Part shown: positions 28,519-36,039 of the stretch, piece by piece
Position numbering within the stretch: the first letter of the stretch is position 1
Layout: every line of letters starts with the position of its first letter
From: Multivorans sp965116445
Lineage (GTDB): Bacteria > Acidobacteriota > Thermoanaerobaculia > Multivoradales > Multivoraceae
Assembly (NCBI GenBank): GCA_965116445.1
Contig: OZ220688.1
Coordinates: forward strand, 1,860,001-1,924,000
Length of the DNA: 64,000 bases
Direction: 5' to 3'
Translations under genes and position numbers: made by a program
Notes under the pieces: generated by a model
The model's database searches: none
Told to the model about the DNA's origin: nothing
The model's input: only the letters and a program-made list of their open reading frames with translations

Positions 28519-29265
28519 CTACTCGACCCGATAGCCGTACGGAACGATGATCGCCCGAGCCTTCTCACTGCCCAGAAAGCTATGGAACGCGCGCGCGACG
28601 GCGTTGTCGGCGGCACGGCGGAGCAGCACGGCATCCTGACGCACCGGAGCGTGCAGGTCCCCCGGCGGCTCCCAGTAGCTGCCCCGCTCGCGGTTACGTG
28701 GACTCAACACGGACGAGAGCGCGACGAAACCCAGCTCCGCGTTCCCGGAGGCAACCATCGCGAAGGCATGGCCTACGCTCTCGCCGACGACGATCTTCGG
28801 CCGCAACTCGTCCCACAAGCCAAGCTCGCGCAGGGCCTCCCGGGCGGCGCCGCCGTAGGGCGCAAGATCAGGGTTCGCGATCGCGAGCCGCCGGAAGGTT
28901 CCGTTCCTGAGCGTGTCGGCGTTGACTTCAACCGTCGGATCGGAGGTCCACAGCACCAACCGGCCCACCGCATAGGTCAGCCAGGAGCCCTCCACCGCGA
29001 TCCCCTGTTCCGCCAGCAGTCGCGGACGCTCCTGGTCCGCGGCGAGGAACACGTCGAAGGGCGCGCCGTGGAGGATCTGGGCGTAGAGCTTGCCCGTCGA
29101 GCCGACGCTGATCGTGACCCGATGGCCACTCTGCTGCTCGAACTCCGCAGCGAGCGCTTCGACCGCTTCCGCGGCGTTCGCCGCCACCGCCAAGGTGACC
29201 TCACCGGCGGAGGCTCCGGCTGCTACCAGGAGGAGTGCTGCTGCGAGCCGAGAGGTTGCCCTCAA
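28519..29265 (-). CDS. modA: Molybdate-binding periplasmic protein ModA
   Basis: A 248-residue solute-binding protein with signal peptide (residues 1-20, ...ASAGEV). The ligand-site signatures SVGSTGKLYAQI and FDVFLAADQERP are typical of ModA, which binds molybdate or tungstate through Ser and backbone contacts. The start is TTG, overlapping the gamma-glutamyltransferase gene stop by four bases (TTGA), so its translation is coupled to that gene. Tungstate specificity cannot be excluded. Confidence 0.88.
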   Translation of the reverse strand: MRATSRLAAALLLVAAGASAGEVTLAVAANAAEAVEALAAEFEQQSGHRVTISVGSTGKLYAQILHGAPFDVFLAADQERPRLLAEQGIAVEGSWLTYAVGRLVLWTSDPTVEVNADTLRNGTFRRLAIANPDLAPYGGAAREALRELGLWDELRPKIVVGESVGHAFAMVASGNAELGFVALSSVLSPRNRERGSYWEPPGDLHAPVRQDAVLLRRAADNAVARAFHSFLGSEKARAIIVPYGYRVE

Positions 29266-31054
29266 ACTGCGACCGCCTGCGCCGTGCGTCTCGGGTCGCC
29301 GCAGGCTGTGGCGCCGTCTTCCTCGATCAGAACGCCCTCGAACGAGCCGCAGAGCCAGTTCCAGGGATTCACGACCTCGACCGTCTGGCCGGTTTCCTCA
29401 AGCCGCCGGACCGGGTCGCCGGCCAGGTCGACCTCGACGATCAGTGCGCCGGGCACGGTCATCGACGAGCCGCCGAACCGCGGCTTGTGGACCGAGGTCT
29501 CCAGGTCGAGGCCGAAGTCCAGCAGATTGACCGAGTTCTGGACGATGTTCTCGGTCAACGACACGCTCGGCGAACCCGAGGCCAGCACCGGTTTGCCGCC
29601 CTTCGTGAACATGTTCGGACAGATCCGGGCATGCGCGCGGCCGCCCGGCTCGACCGGGCCGGAGCCGAGATGGACGCCGGAGGCGCAGGCGTAGACGCCG
29701 TCCACGTAGATGCCGGTTCTGAACGGCATCGACATGACCGAGTGCAGCACGGTGGCGACGTTGCCCTCCGCGTCGACCACGGTGACGTGGTTCGAGCCCG
29801 GTGGAGGCGGCGGCGTCGCGCCCGCAGCCGCGTAGCGGTCGTTCGGGCTGGCCGGCCTGCCGTCCAGCGCGGCGAAGCGCTCCTCCGCGTACTCCTTCGA
29901 GATCGCCCGCTCGACTTCGGGCAGCGTGCCGTCGAAGCGGCCGCCGACCGCGTCGGCGTACACCCGCCCGATGATCTGCATCATCCTGAGCGTCGTCTCC
30001 CCGGACTCGAACGCCGGCCCCATCCGCTCCAGGTCGAGCAGTTCGACCATGTTCATGATCTCGACGAGCGCCTGGCCGCCGAAGTCCGGCGCCGGCGAAG
30101 CGACGACGCCGTAGTCGCGGTAGGCGCCGAGCACCGGCTCGTCCCGGAACGCCTCGTAGGCCGCCATGTCCTCGGCGGTGATCAGACCGCCCCGGGCCTG
30201 GACCGTCTCCGCGTACCGGCGGCCGAACGCGCCCCGGTAGAAGTGGTCGCCGCCCTCGTCGGCGAGCTGCTCGAGGGTGTCGGCGAGGGCGCTCTGGACC
30301 AGCATGTCGCCGATGTCGCGCAGCGTGCTGCCGTGGAAGTAGATCTCGCGGCTGAAGGTCTCCCGACCCAGCACCGACGACTCGACGAACATCTCGCCCC
30401 ACAGGAAGGGGTGGATCTCGAAGCCGTGGCGGGCGTAGTGGATCGCGGGCGCCATCACGGTGGAGCGCGGCAACCGGCCGTGGAGGTCGAGCCCGGCCTC
30501 GAAGCCGCCCCAGAAGCCCGCACGAAGCAGAGGGTGCCGTCGGTCTTCGCCATCAGCGCACCGAACTCGGCCACGTCCATGTTCCGCACATCCGGCACCG
30601 CCTGCGGCGCCGCCATCATCCCGTTCACGTAGCTGTACTCGCCCGAAGCCGCGTCGTAGTAGAGCATCGAGAGGCAGCCCGACAACGTCGTCATGTGCGG
30701 TTCGACGACGGCCTGGGCGATGCTCGCGGCCATCACGCCATCGCAGGCGTTGCCGCCCAAGGCGAGCATGTCGGCGGCAGCAGCGGAGGCGAGCGGATGA
30801 GTGCAGATCGCGATGCCGGAAGCACTCCGGACCGCCTCCTTCGGGCCGAAACGCGCCGTCTCGACGAGGGCGCGCCGCTCGTCGTCGCCCGGCGGCGTCC
30901 AACCGCTTGAGGGAGCGTGCGCGGAAGCCTCGTCCTCCGAGCCCGGTCCGCAGCCCATCGCGATCGCGGCGCCGCCGGCCGCCGCGGCCAGCAGGGTCCG
31001 CCGATCGAGCGTCGCGGCCTGTCGTTCCCGCGTCAAGGAGAGCTCCCGTTTCAC
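29262..31054 (-). pseudogene. Gamma-glutamyltransferase family gene with a frameshift
   Basis: Two reading frames together give one complete protein. The N-terminal part (31054 to about 30520) has a Tat-like DRRTLL signal with a lipobox-like AMGC, then IAICTHPLASAAAADMLALGGNACDGVMAA, the family's large-subunit start. The C-terminal part continues in another frame from GFWGGFEAG. About one base is lost near 30516-30524, between TGCTTCGTG and GGCTTCTGG. At the autocleavage site GSNHVTVVD stands where GGTs have a Thr-Thr-His, so the usual nucleophilic Thr is Ser. The GTG at 31054 has GGGAGG at good spacing. A sequencing error is possible. It overlaps modA. Confidence 0.75.
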
Positions 31055-31317
31055 AGCCAACCTCCCTCGTGCCACTCAGGTGGAATCGAGTCGGAAGACT
31101 ACTACCCGCAGCGTGCCGAAACAGCGCCTCTTGACGGGCCCATGAGTCGCCGAAGGCGGCCGCGAGCCTTGCCTCAGATCGCCGAACGGCCGTCGGCGGT
31201 GTTCCGTCGACGGCGACTCGGGGCAAGCTACACTCCGTCTTCCCCAAGCGGCGGGCACTCCGCCTGCCGGAGGCCGTACCCGACCGGGCAACCCGTCCCC
31301 GCAAGGAGAACCGCACG

Positions 31318-32091
31318 ATGACCGAACCGATCCTCCTCGTCGACAAGTCCGAGGGCATCGCCACCCTCGCGCTGAACCGCCCGGGCGTGCTCAACGCCCT
31401 TTCCGAGGAGCTGCGCGACCTTCTCGCCCGGACGATCGAGGACCTCCGCCACGACGAGGAAATCGGCGTGGTCATCCTGACCGGAGCCGGCCGCGCCTTC
31501 TGCGCCGGCCTCGACCTCGTCGAGATGAGCGACCCGAACCGCAAGCGCAAGGCAATCGCCGATCCGCCGAAGCTGCTCCGCACGCTCCACCAGCCGGTCA
31601 TCGGCGCGATCAATGGGCTTGCCGTGACCGGCGGCTTCGAGATCGCGCTCTCCTGCGACCTGTTGATCGCGACGCCGGAGGCGCGCTTCGCCGACACCCA
31701 CGCCCGCGTCGGCCTGCTCTCCGGCTGGGGGCTCTCGGCGCGGCTCGCCCGCTTCATCGGCCCCGGGCGCGCCAAGGAGCTCTCGCTGACCGGCAACTAC
31801 CTTTCGGCCGAACGCGCCTGCGAGTGGGGCCTCGTCAACCGCGTCGTGCCGCGCGATGAGTTGCTCCCCGCCTGCCGCGCCCTGGCGACGGACATGCTGA
31901 CCTGCCAGCGGAACGTGATGTTCCAGTACAAGCGGATGATCGACCGCGGCTTCGACCTGACCCTCGGCGACGCGATGGACTACGAAGTCGAGGTGAACCG
32001 GATGTACCAGTCTCCGAAACCCGAACAGGTCGGCGAACGCCTCGCCGGCATCCGTGCCCGCGGCCGCGCCCAGGCCGAGTCGGCGCGGTAG
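31318..32091 (+). CDS. Enoyl-CoA hydratase/isomerase family protein
   Basis: A 257-residue crotonase-fold enzyme. The CoA oxyanion motifs are present: GAGRAFCAGLDL and INGLAVTGGFEIALSCDL, but the second catalytic Glu position (RVGLLSGWG region) is not the classical Glu-Glu pair, so hydratase activity is not assured. The family hydrates or isomerises enoyl-CoA in fatty acid or amino-acid degradation. The ATG has AAGGAG upstream. Downstream is a repeat-rich gap rather than a partner gene. Confidence 0.82.
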   Translation: MTEPILLVDKSEGIATLALNRPGVLNALSEELRDLLARTIEDLRHDEEIGVVILTGAGRAFCAGLDLVEMSDPNRKRKAIADPPKLLRTLHQPVIGAINGLAVTGGFEIALSCDLLIATPEARFADTHARVGLLSGWGLSARLARFIGPGRAKELSLTGNYLSAERACEWGLVNRVVPRDELLPACRALATDMLTCQRNVMFQYKRMIDRGFDLTLGDAMDYEVEVNRMYQSPKPEQVGERLAGIRARGRAQAESAR

Positions 32092-32176
32092 GCAGCTTGC
32101 GAGGCTGCGGTCTGGCCAGTGCCCGCTGCGCGGGGCTGTCGAGCGAGGCTGGCGCCTCGCGCGTGTCTCTCCAGAA

Positions 32177-32205
32177 GCCGACGGGGACGTCGGCGCACCC
32201 AGTGG
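32177..32205 (+). repeat. Dispersed hairpin repeat copy
   Basis: GCCGAC, loop GGGGAC, GTCGGC, then GCACCCAGTGG. Compared with the modC copy, both sides of the stem differ by compensating bases (A/T in place of G/C). Confidence 0.8.
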
Positions 32206-32223
32206 GGAAGGCCGCCGCTCAGA

Positions 32224-32252
32224 GCCGACGGGGACGTCGGCCCACCCAGTGG
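32224..32252 (+). repeat. Dispersed hairpin repeat copy
   Basis: Same stem and loop as the preceding copy, with tail CCACCCAGTGG. The two copies stand in direct order 47 bases apart. Confidence 0.78.
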
Positions 32253-32293
32253 AGAGGCCGCCGCACGACCCCATAGCTGAAACCGGGGCTTTC

Positions 32294-32320
32294 CCACTGG
32301 GTGCGCCGGCGTGCCATCCG
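32294..32320 (-). repeat. Dispersed repeat copy, inverted and diverged stem
   Basis: Minus-strand reading ends with GCCGGC then GCACCCAGTGG; the other stem side reads CGGATGGCAC and pairs poorly. It shares this variant form with the copy in the sulfatase gene. Confidence 0.65.
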
Positions 32321-32353
32321 TGCACCCGATGACGGGCGCACGGACTGGTTCAC

Positions 32354-32377
32354 GGGTGGCGCGGCTTCGCGCCACCC
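32354..32377. terminator. Perfect 10-bp hairpin, possible bidirectional terminator
   Basis: GGGTGGCGCG pairs with CGCGCCACCC across loop GCTT, between convergent genes. There is no U tract on either side, so it may act as a Rho-independent terminator only weakly, or be another repeat-type hairpin. Confidence 0.4.
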
Positions 32378-32415
32378 GGGTTCCCGCCGGCATCCGCCGC
32401 AGGCGGAATCCGGGC

Positions 32416-34125
32416 CTACGGACCCCCAACCGGCTGATCGAAGTACTTCTCCACGATCCAGTTCGGCTGCCAGCGGTCGGGCTCGCGTTCCGTGCCGGTC
32501 AGATCGCGGTGCAGCGGCGCCGGGTCAGCCACCGAGAGCGGCACGGTGTCGCCCATTGCCGTTTGCCAGCCCTCCAGGAGCGCTTCGAGGCGGGCAGCAA
32601 CGCCCGCGTGCCCTGGATCCGCGGCGAGGTTCAGAAGCTCGTCGGGATCCTCGGCGAGATCGAACAACTGCCGGTGGTTCACCTTCGGGTAGACGATCAG
32701 CTTGTAGCGGTCGTCCCGCACGGCACGCATCACGTCGCGGTACGGCAGGAACACGCTCTTTCGCCAAGTCGGGTCGCCGCCGGACCAGAGAGGCGACAGA
32801 TCCCGGCCGTCGATGCCGGGCGGCGGCGCGACGCCGGCCTGGGCGAGCAGGGTCGGGAATAGGTCGAACAGGTAGGTCAAGGCATCCGTCTCGCCGCGCG
32901 GGATGCCCGGACCGCGGACGATCAGCGGGCATCGCATCGAGTGCTCGTAGAGATTCTGCTTGCCCAACAGGCCGTGGCCGCCGACCGACAGGCCGTGGTC
33001 CGCAGCGTAGACGACGATCGTGTTCTCCGCCTGGCCGTTCTCGTCCAGCGCGTCCAGGATGCGGCCGACCTGCTCGTCGAGGTGGGTGACCAGGCCGTAG
33101 TACTCGGCGAGCTGGTCGCGGATCACGTCCTGGGTCCGCGGCCAGGCGGCCAGGTTCTCGTCGCGGAGAATGAGCGCGCCGTTGTCGAACGGGTGCTGCG
33201 GCATGTAGTTCGCCGGCAGCGGCAGGTTGCGGTCGTAGTAGCGCTCGCGGTACTCGGGCGGCGGCTGGCGCGGGTCGTGCGGCGCGGTGAACGGCACGTA
33301 GGCGAAGAAGGGGCGGTCCGGGCCGCCACGAACAGCACCTGCGTCCGGGCCCGCCTTCGCTTGCCGGCCGGCCGTCTCCGAACCGGATCGCGGACCCGCA
33401 ACGGACGTTGACGCCGCCTGCTCGTTCAGGAACTCGATCACCGCGTCCGCGAAGAGCTCGCTGGAGAACTGCTCTCCCACCCGGCGCCGCACCATGCCGC
33501 CATCCTCGATGTCCTGCACCTCCGTTTGCGTATGGTCCGCCATGCCGCCGAGGTAGACGGCCTTGCCGCGGTCGAAGGCGCGCAGCAGTGCCTCCTCGCC
33601 GTTGTGCCACTTGCCGGTGATGAAGGTGCGGTAACCCGCGGACTCGAGCAGCCGCGGCAGGGTCGGCACGCCCTCCATGCGGTTCGGCGAGCGCATCCAG
33701 CTCCGCCCGGTCAGCACCATCGCCCGGCTCGGGACGCACACCGCGCCGCTGTTCGAGCCGAAGACGTAGTTGCGCCGGAAACTCCACCCTTCGCCGACGA
33801 GCCGGTCGAGGTTCGGGGTGTCGATCAGGTCGTTGCCCCAGGCGCCGATCGTGTCGGCCCGCTGGTCGTCCGCGAAGAGGAACAGGATGTTCGGTTGTGT
33901 CGGCTGTGTCGGTTGTGTCGGTTGTGGCGTTGCGGCGAGAGTTGCAGCGTCGTCCGCCGCCTGCGGCGAGCAGGAGAGAAGCGCCAGGGCTGTAGCGGCG
34001 AGGAGCGTACCGTTGCGGATCCCGCCTGCGGCGGATGCCGGATGGCACGCCGGCGCACCCAGTGTCCCGCCTGCCGGGGGGGTACGCCGGGGCATCCACA
34101 GGGCCAGTACGGCGCCGATGTTCAT
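32416..34125 (-). CDS. Sulfatase (type I, formylglycine-dependent), probable lipoprotein
   Basis: A 569-residue sulfatase. The active-site signature CVPSRAMVLTGR (Cys modified to formylglycine by an FGE) is near residue 129; metal ligands sit in ADDQRADTIG and ADHGLSVGGHG. A late export signal GTLLAATALALLSC looks like a lipobox. Residues 22-31 (LGAPACHPAS) come from a dispersed repeat copy. A QPT triple repeat (from tandem DNA at 33893-33927) and an Arg/Gly/Ala-rich insertion near residue 250 look like unstable linkers. The family cleaves sulfate esters on glycans. Its start overlaps the ATPase gene by four bases. Confidence 0.85.
   Translation of the reverse strand: MNIGAVLALWMPRRTPPAGGTLGAPACHPASAAGGIRNGTLLAATALALLSCSPQAADDAATLAATPQPTQPTQPTQPNILFLFADDQRADTIGAWGNDLIDTPNLDRLVGEGWSFRRNYVFGSNSGAVCVPSRAMVLTGRSWMRSPNRMEGVPTLPRLLESAGYRTFITGKWHNGEEALLRAFDRGKAVYLGGMADHTQTEVQDIEDGGMVRRRVGEQFSSELFADAVIEFLNEQAASTSVAGPRSGSETAGRQAKAGPDAGAVRGGPDRPFFAYVPFTAPHDPRQPPPEYRERYYDRNLPLPANYMPQHPFDNGALILRDENLAAWPRTQDVIRDQLAEYYGLVTHLDEQVGRILDALDENGQAENTIVVYAADHGLSVGGHGLLGKQNLYEHSMRCPLIVRGPGIPRGETDALTYLFDLFPTLLAQAGVAPPPGIDGRDLSPLWSGGDPTWRKSVFLPYRDVMRAVRDDRYKLIVYPKVNHRQLFDLAEDPDELLNLAADPGHAGVAARLEALLEGWQTAMGDTVPLSVADPAPLHRDLTGTEREPDRWQPNWIVEKYFDQPVGGP
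34037..34064 (+). repeat. Dispersed repeat copy inside the sulfatase CDS
   Basis: GCCGGATGGCACGCCGGC then GCACCCAGTG, the variant form also seen at 32294-32320. In the sulfatase frame (minus strand) it contributes LGAPACHPAS. Confidence 0.65.
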
Positions 34126-35864
34126 GATCCCTCGCGGGCGGATGCCGCTGCCGCGGCGACGCTGGCGATCGCGGCGAGCTTCTCCACCACCTCGGGGTCG
34201 ATCTCGTGCTCCGGCATGAACGCGACCAGCCGGTGGAAACTCCCCCTGGTCATCCGGTTCGGTTCCCCGAGTTCACTGAAGTACCCCTCGAACAAGGGCC
34301 GCAGGAAATCATCGCTGACCTTGCACTCCGCGCTCCACGGCGATGGCCGGCCCAGTTGGAGCAGCGCACTCTCTACCTCGGAGATCGTCCGCCGGATCAG
34401 TTCGGTCCTGCGGTTGGTCTCCGCGGCTTCGAAGAGTGGCCCCGGCGCCATCTCCACGGAATGCCCGGACGCGAAGGCCTCGAGCGTCGCCCGGGTGCAG
34501 AGGTAGTTCTCGAGCTCACGGCGTCGCCAAAGATGTCGCACAAGCCCTCCAGAAGGATCCCGTTCCCTATCCGAATCGTCCATGATCGCGATCGCGCGAA
34601 GCTCGGGGCAAGCCTCCCGCAAGCCGAAGAAATGAGATTCCGCCTTCGCGATCCGTTTGTCCATGTAGCTCACAAGCGGACGCTCCAGCGCCTTCATGGC
34701 GGCCTTGTGGTCCAGCTTCCTGGCAAACGCCCGGAGAATCGCGAGGTCGGTCGAACCCTCAAGGTAGAGCACCCAGCCCGTCTGCCGAGCCTGAAGGTAC
34801 TGGTCGAACCCGATGCTGCGAAGTGCCTTCGTCACCTGACCGGCGCCACCGTCGATCCGGTGCGGCGCTCCGACAAAGGCGATCACCGTGTCAGCCCCGG
34901 CAGCCTCGTTCAGCAGCACCTCGGAGTGGCTCGCCACGAGGAGTTGACTGCCGTACTCCTCCGCGGCCTCCCGGATCAGGCGGTAGATCTCTCGCTGACG
35001 CAACGTCTCCAGGTGAGCGTCCGGCTCGTCGAGCAGGAGCACCGTCTTCGGATTCAGCGCGAGATAGGAAAGCAGCAGGAGCGTCTGCTGCAGCCCCCTT
35101 CCGCTGGAAGACAGATCGAGCCGTACGCGACCCTCCCGATACTCCATCGCGACTTCGCCCCGGTCCGCGACATAGCGCGGGTGCTCGAGCTGAACCCCGA
35201 AGAGCCGCTCGACCGTCCCGACGACGGAGTCCCAGGCTTCCGGTTGTTCTGAAGCGAGACGGTGACAGACGTTGCGCAGCACTTCCGACGTGCGCCCCTC
35301 GCCCAAGCGGACGTTCACCGCTCCCGGGTCGATCCGCGCTTCGTTGGCTGCCAGGCCGGACATGGACGGAAGGTACGCAAGGCGCACCGAACTCGCCTGC
35401 TCCGGCACCGGCATCCGACTGGGCGGCCGCCCGCTGCCCAGTCGGAGCGGACGGCAGTAGAACGACTCCGCATTCGCGTAGTCGAACTCCAGGCCGCACG
35501 ACCAGCACCCTTCGTCGTCGCAGCCGTCGACAATCACCTCGACCCGCACGTTCTCCGTTCTCTGGCGCCCGTCCTCCACCTTGACGTTGCGGGTATGGAG
35601 ATCTCTCCAGAGCAGATTCGCCACCGGCACGGGCGCCGCGGTGAGGTCGCGCCGGTTCACAGCCACCCCCGGCCGCTTTCCCGGCGCCTTCTGGCCTTCC
35701 CTCTTCTCGTTCCAGCGCTTCAGGCCCAGATCCCAGAGCGCCAGCGCCTGCATCGCCGACGTCTTGCCCGAGTTGTTGGGCCCCACGAACACGACGGGGT
35801 TGCCGAGTTCGATCTCGACCTCCTCGAAGCGCTTGAAGTTGCGGATCGTGAGCCTGGTGAGCAT
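34122..35864 (-). CDS. OLD-family-like ATPase with TOPRIM nuclease domain
   Basis: A 580-residue protein: N-terminal SMC/RecF-type ATPase (Walker A GPNNSGKTS at 28-36; signature-like LSSSGRGLQQ; Walker B VLLLDEPDAHLE) followed by a TOPRIM domain (LEGSTDLAIL with Glu near 367; IAIMDDSDRE). This matches OLD-family nucleases and is GajA-like in architecture, but no UvrD-like GajB, reverse transcriptase or other partner is adjacent. OLD proteins act in phage defence or DNA repair. Its stop overlaps the sulfatase start, an unlikely functional pair. Confidence 0.82.
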   Translation of the reverse strand: MLTRLTIRNFKRFEEVEIELGNPVVFVGPNNSGKTSAMQALALWDLGLKRWNEKREGQKAPGKRPGVAVNRRDLTAAPVPVANLLWRDLHTRNVKVEDGRQRTENVRVEVIVDGCDDEGCWSCGLEFDYANAESFYCRPLRLGSGRPPSRMPVPEQASSVRLAYLPSMSGLAANEARIDPGAVNVRLGEGRTSEVLRNVCHRLASEQPEAWDSVVGTVERLFGVQLEHPRYVADRGEVAMEYREGRVRLDLSSSGRGLQQTLLLLSYLALNPKTVLLLDEPDAHLETLRQREIYRLIREAAEEYGSQLLVASHSEVLLNEAAGADTVIAFVGAPHRIDGGAGQVTKALRSIGFDQYLQARQTGWVLYLEGSTDLAILRAFARKLDHKAAMKALERPLVSYMDKRIAKAESHFFGLREACPELRAIAIMDDSDRERDPSGGLVRHLWRRRELENYLCTRATLEAFASGHSVEMAPGPLFEAAETNRRTELIRRTISEVESALLQLGRPSPWSAECKVSDDFLRPLFEGYFSELGEPNRMTRGSFHRLVAFMPEHEIDPEVVEKLAAIASVAAAAASAREGS

Positions 35865-35942
35865 GAGCCGGACCGGTGAGGAGACCCGGCTAGGTTAGCG
35901 CAGGGGCCCGAGAGCCCGGCGCCCGAGAACCTGCCGCCGGAT

Positions 35943-35991
35943 GCCGACGGGGACGTCGGCGCACCCAGTCAAGAGGCCGACGGGGACGTCC
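35943..35991 (+). repeat. Two dispersed hairpin repeat copies upstream of the OLD-like gene
   Basis: 35943-35969 reads GCCGAC, GGGGAC, GTCGGC, GCACCCAGT; a second, truncated copy (GCCGAC, GGGGAC, GTCC) begins at 35976. The surrounding gap has no gene. Confidence 0.72.
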
Positions 35992-36039
35992 ACCGCGCGG
36001 CGCCGGAGCCCCTCCTCAGAACTCAGCACCCGACCCGTC

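Larger units (their letters stand above)
32092..32415. repeat. Intergenic repeat and hairpin hub between convergent genes
   Basis: No gene is seen here. The gap holds a perfect 7-base stem hairpin (32143-32160, GCGAGGC/GCCTCGC), two direct copies of the dispersed hairpin repeat (32177-32205; 32224-32252), one inverted copy (32294-32320), and a perfect 10-base stem with a 4-base loop (32354-32377). It separates the enoyl-CoA hydratase and sulfatase genes, which converge. Confidence 0.8.

Noticed and set aside
32177..32320. Possible CRISPR array
   Set aside because: Only three units, irregular spacing and mixed orientation; the same units occur inside genes elsewhere.
34122..35864. Gabija system
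   Set aside because: No UvrD-like GajB helicase is adjacent.
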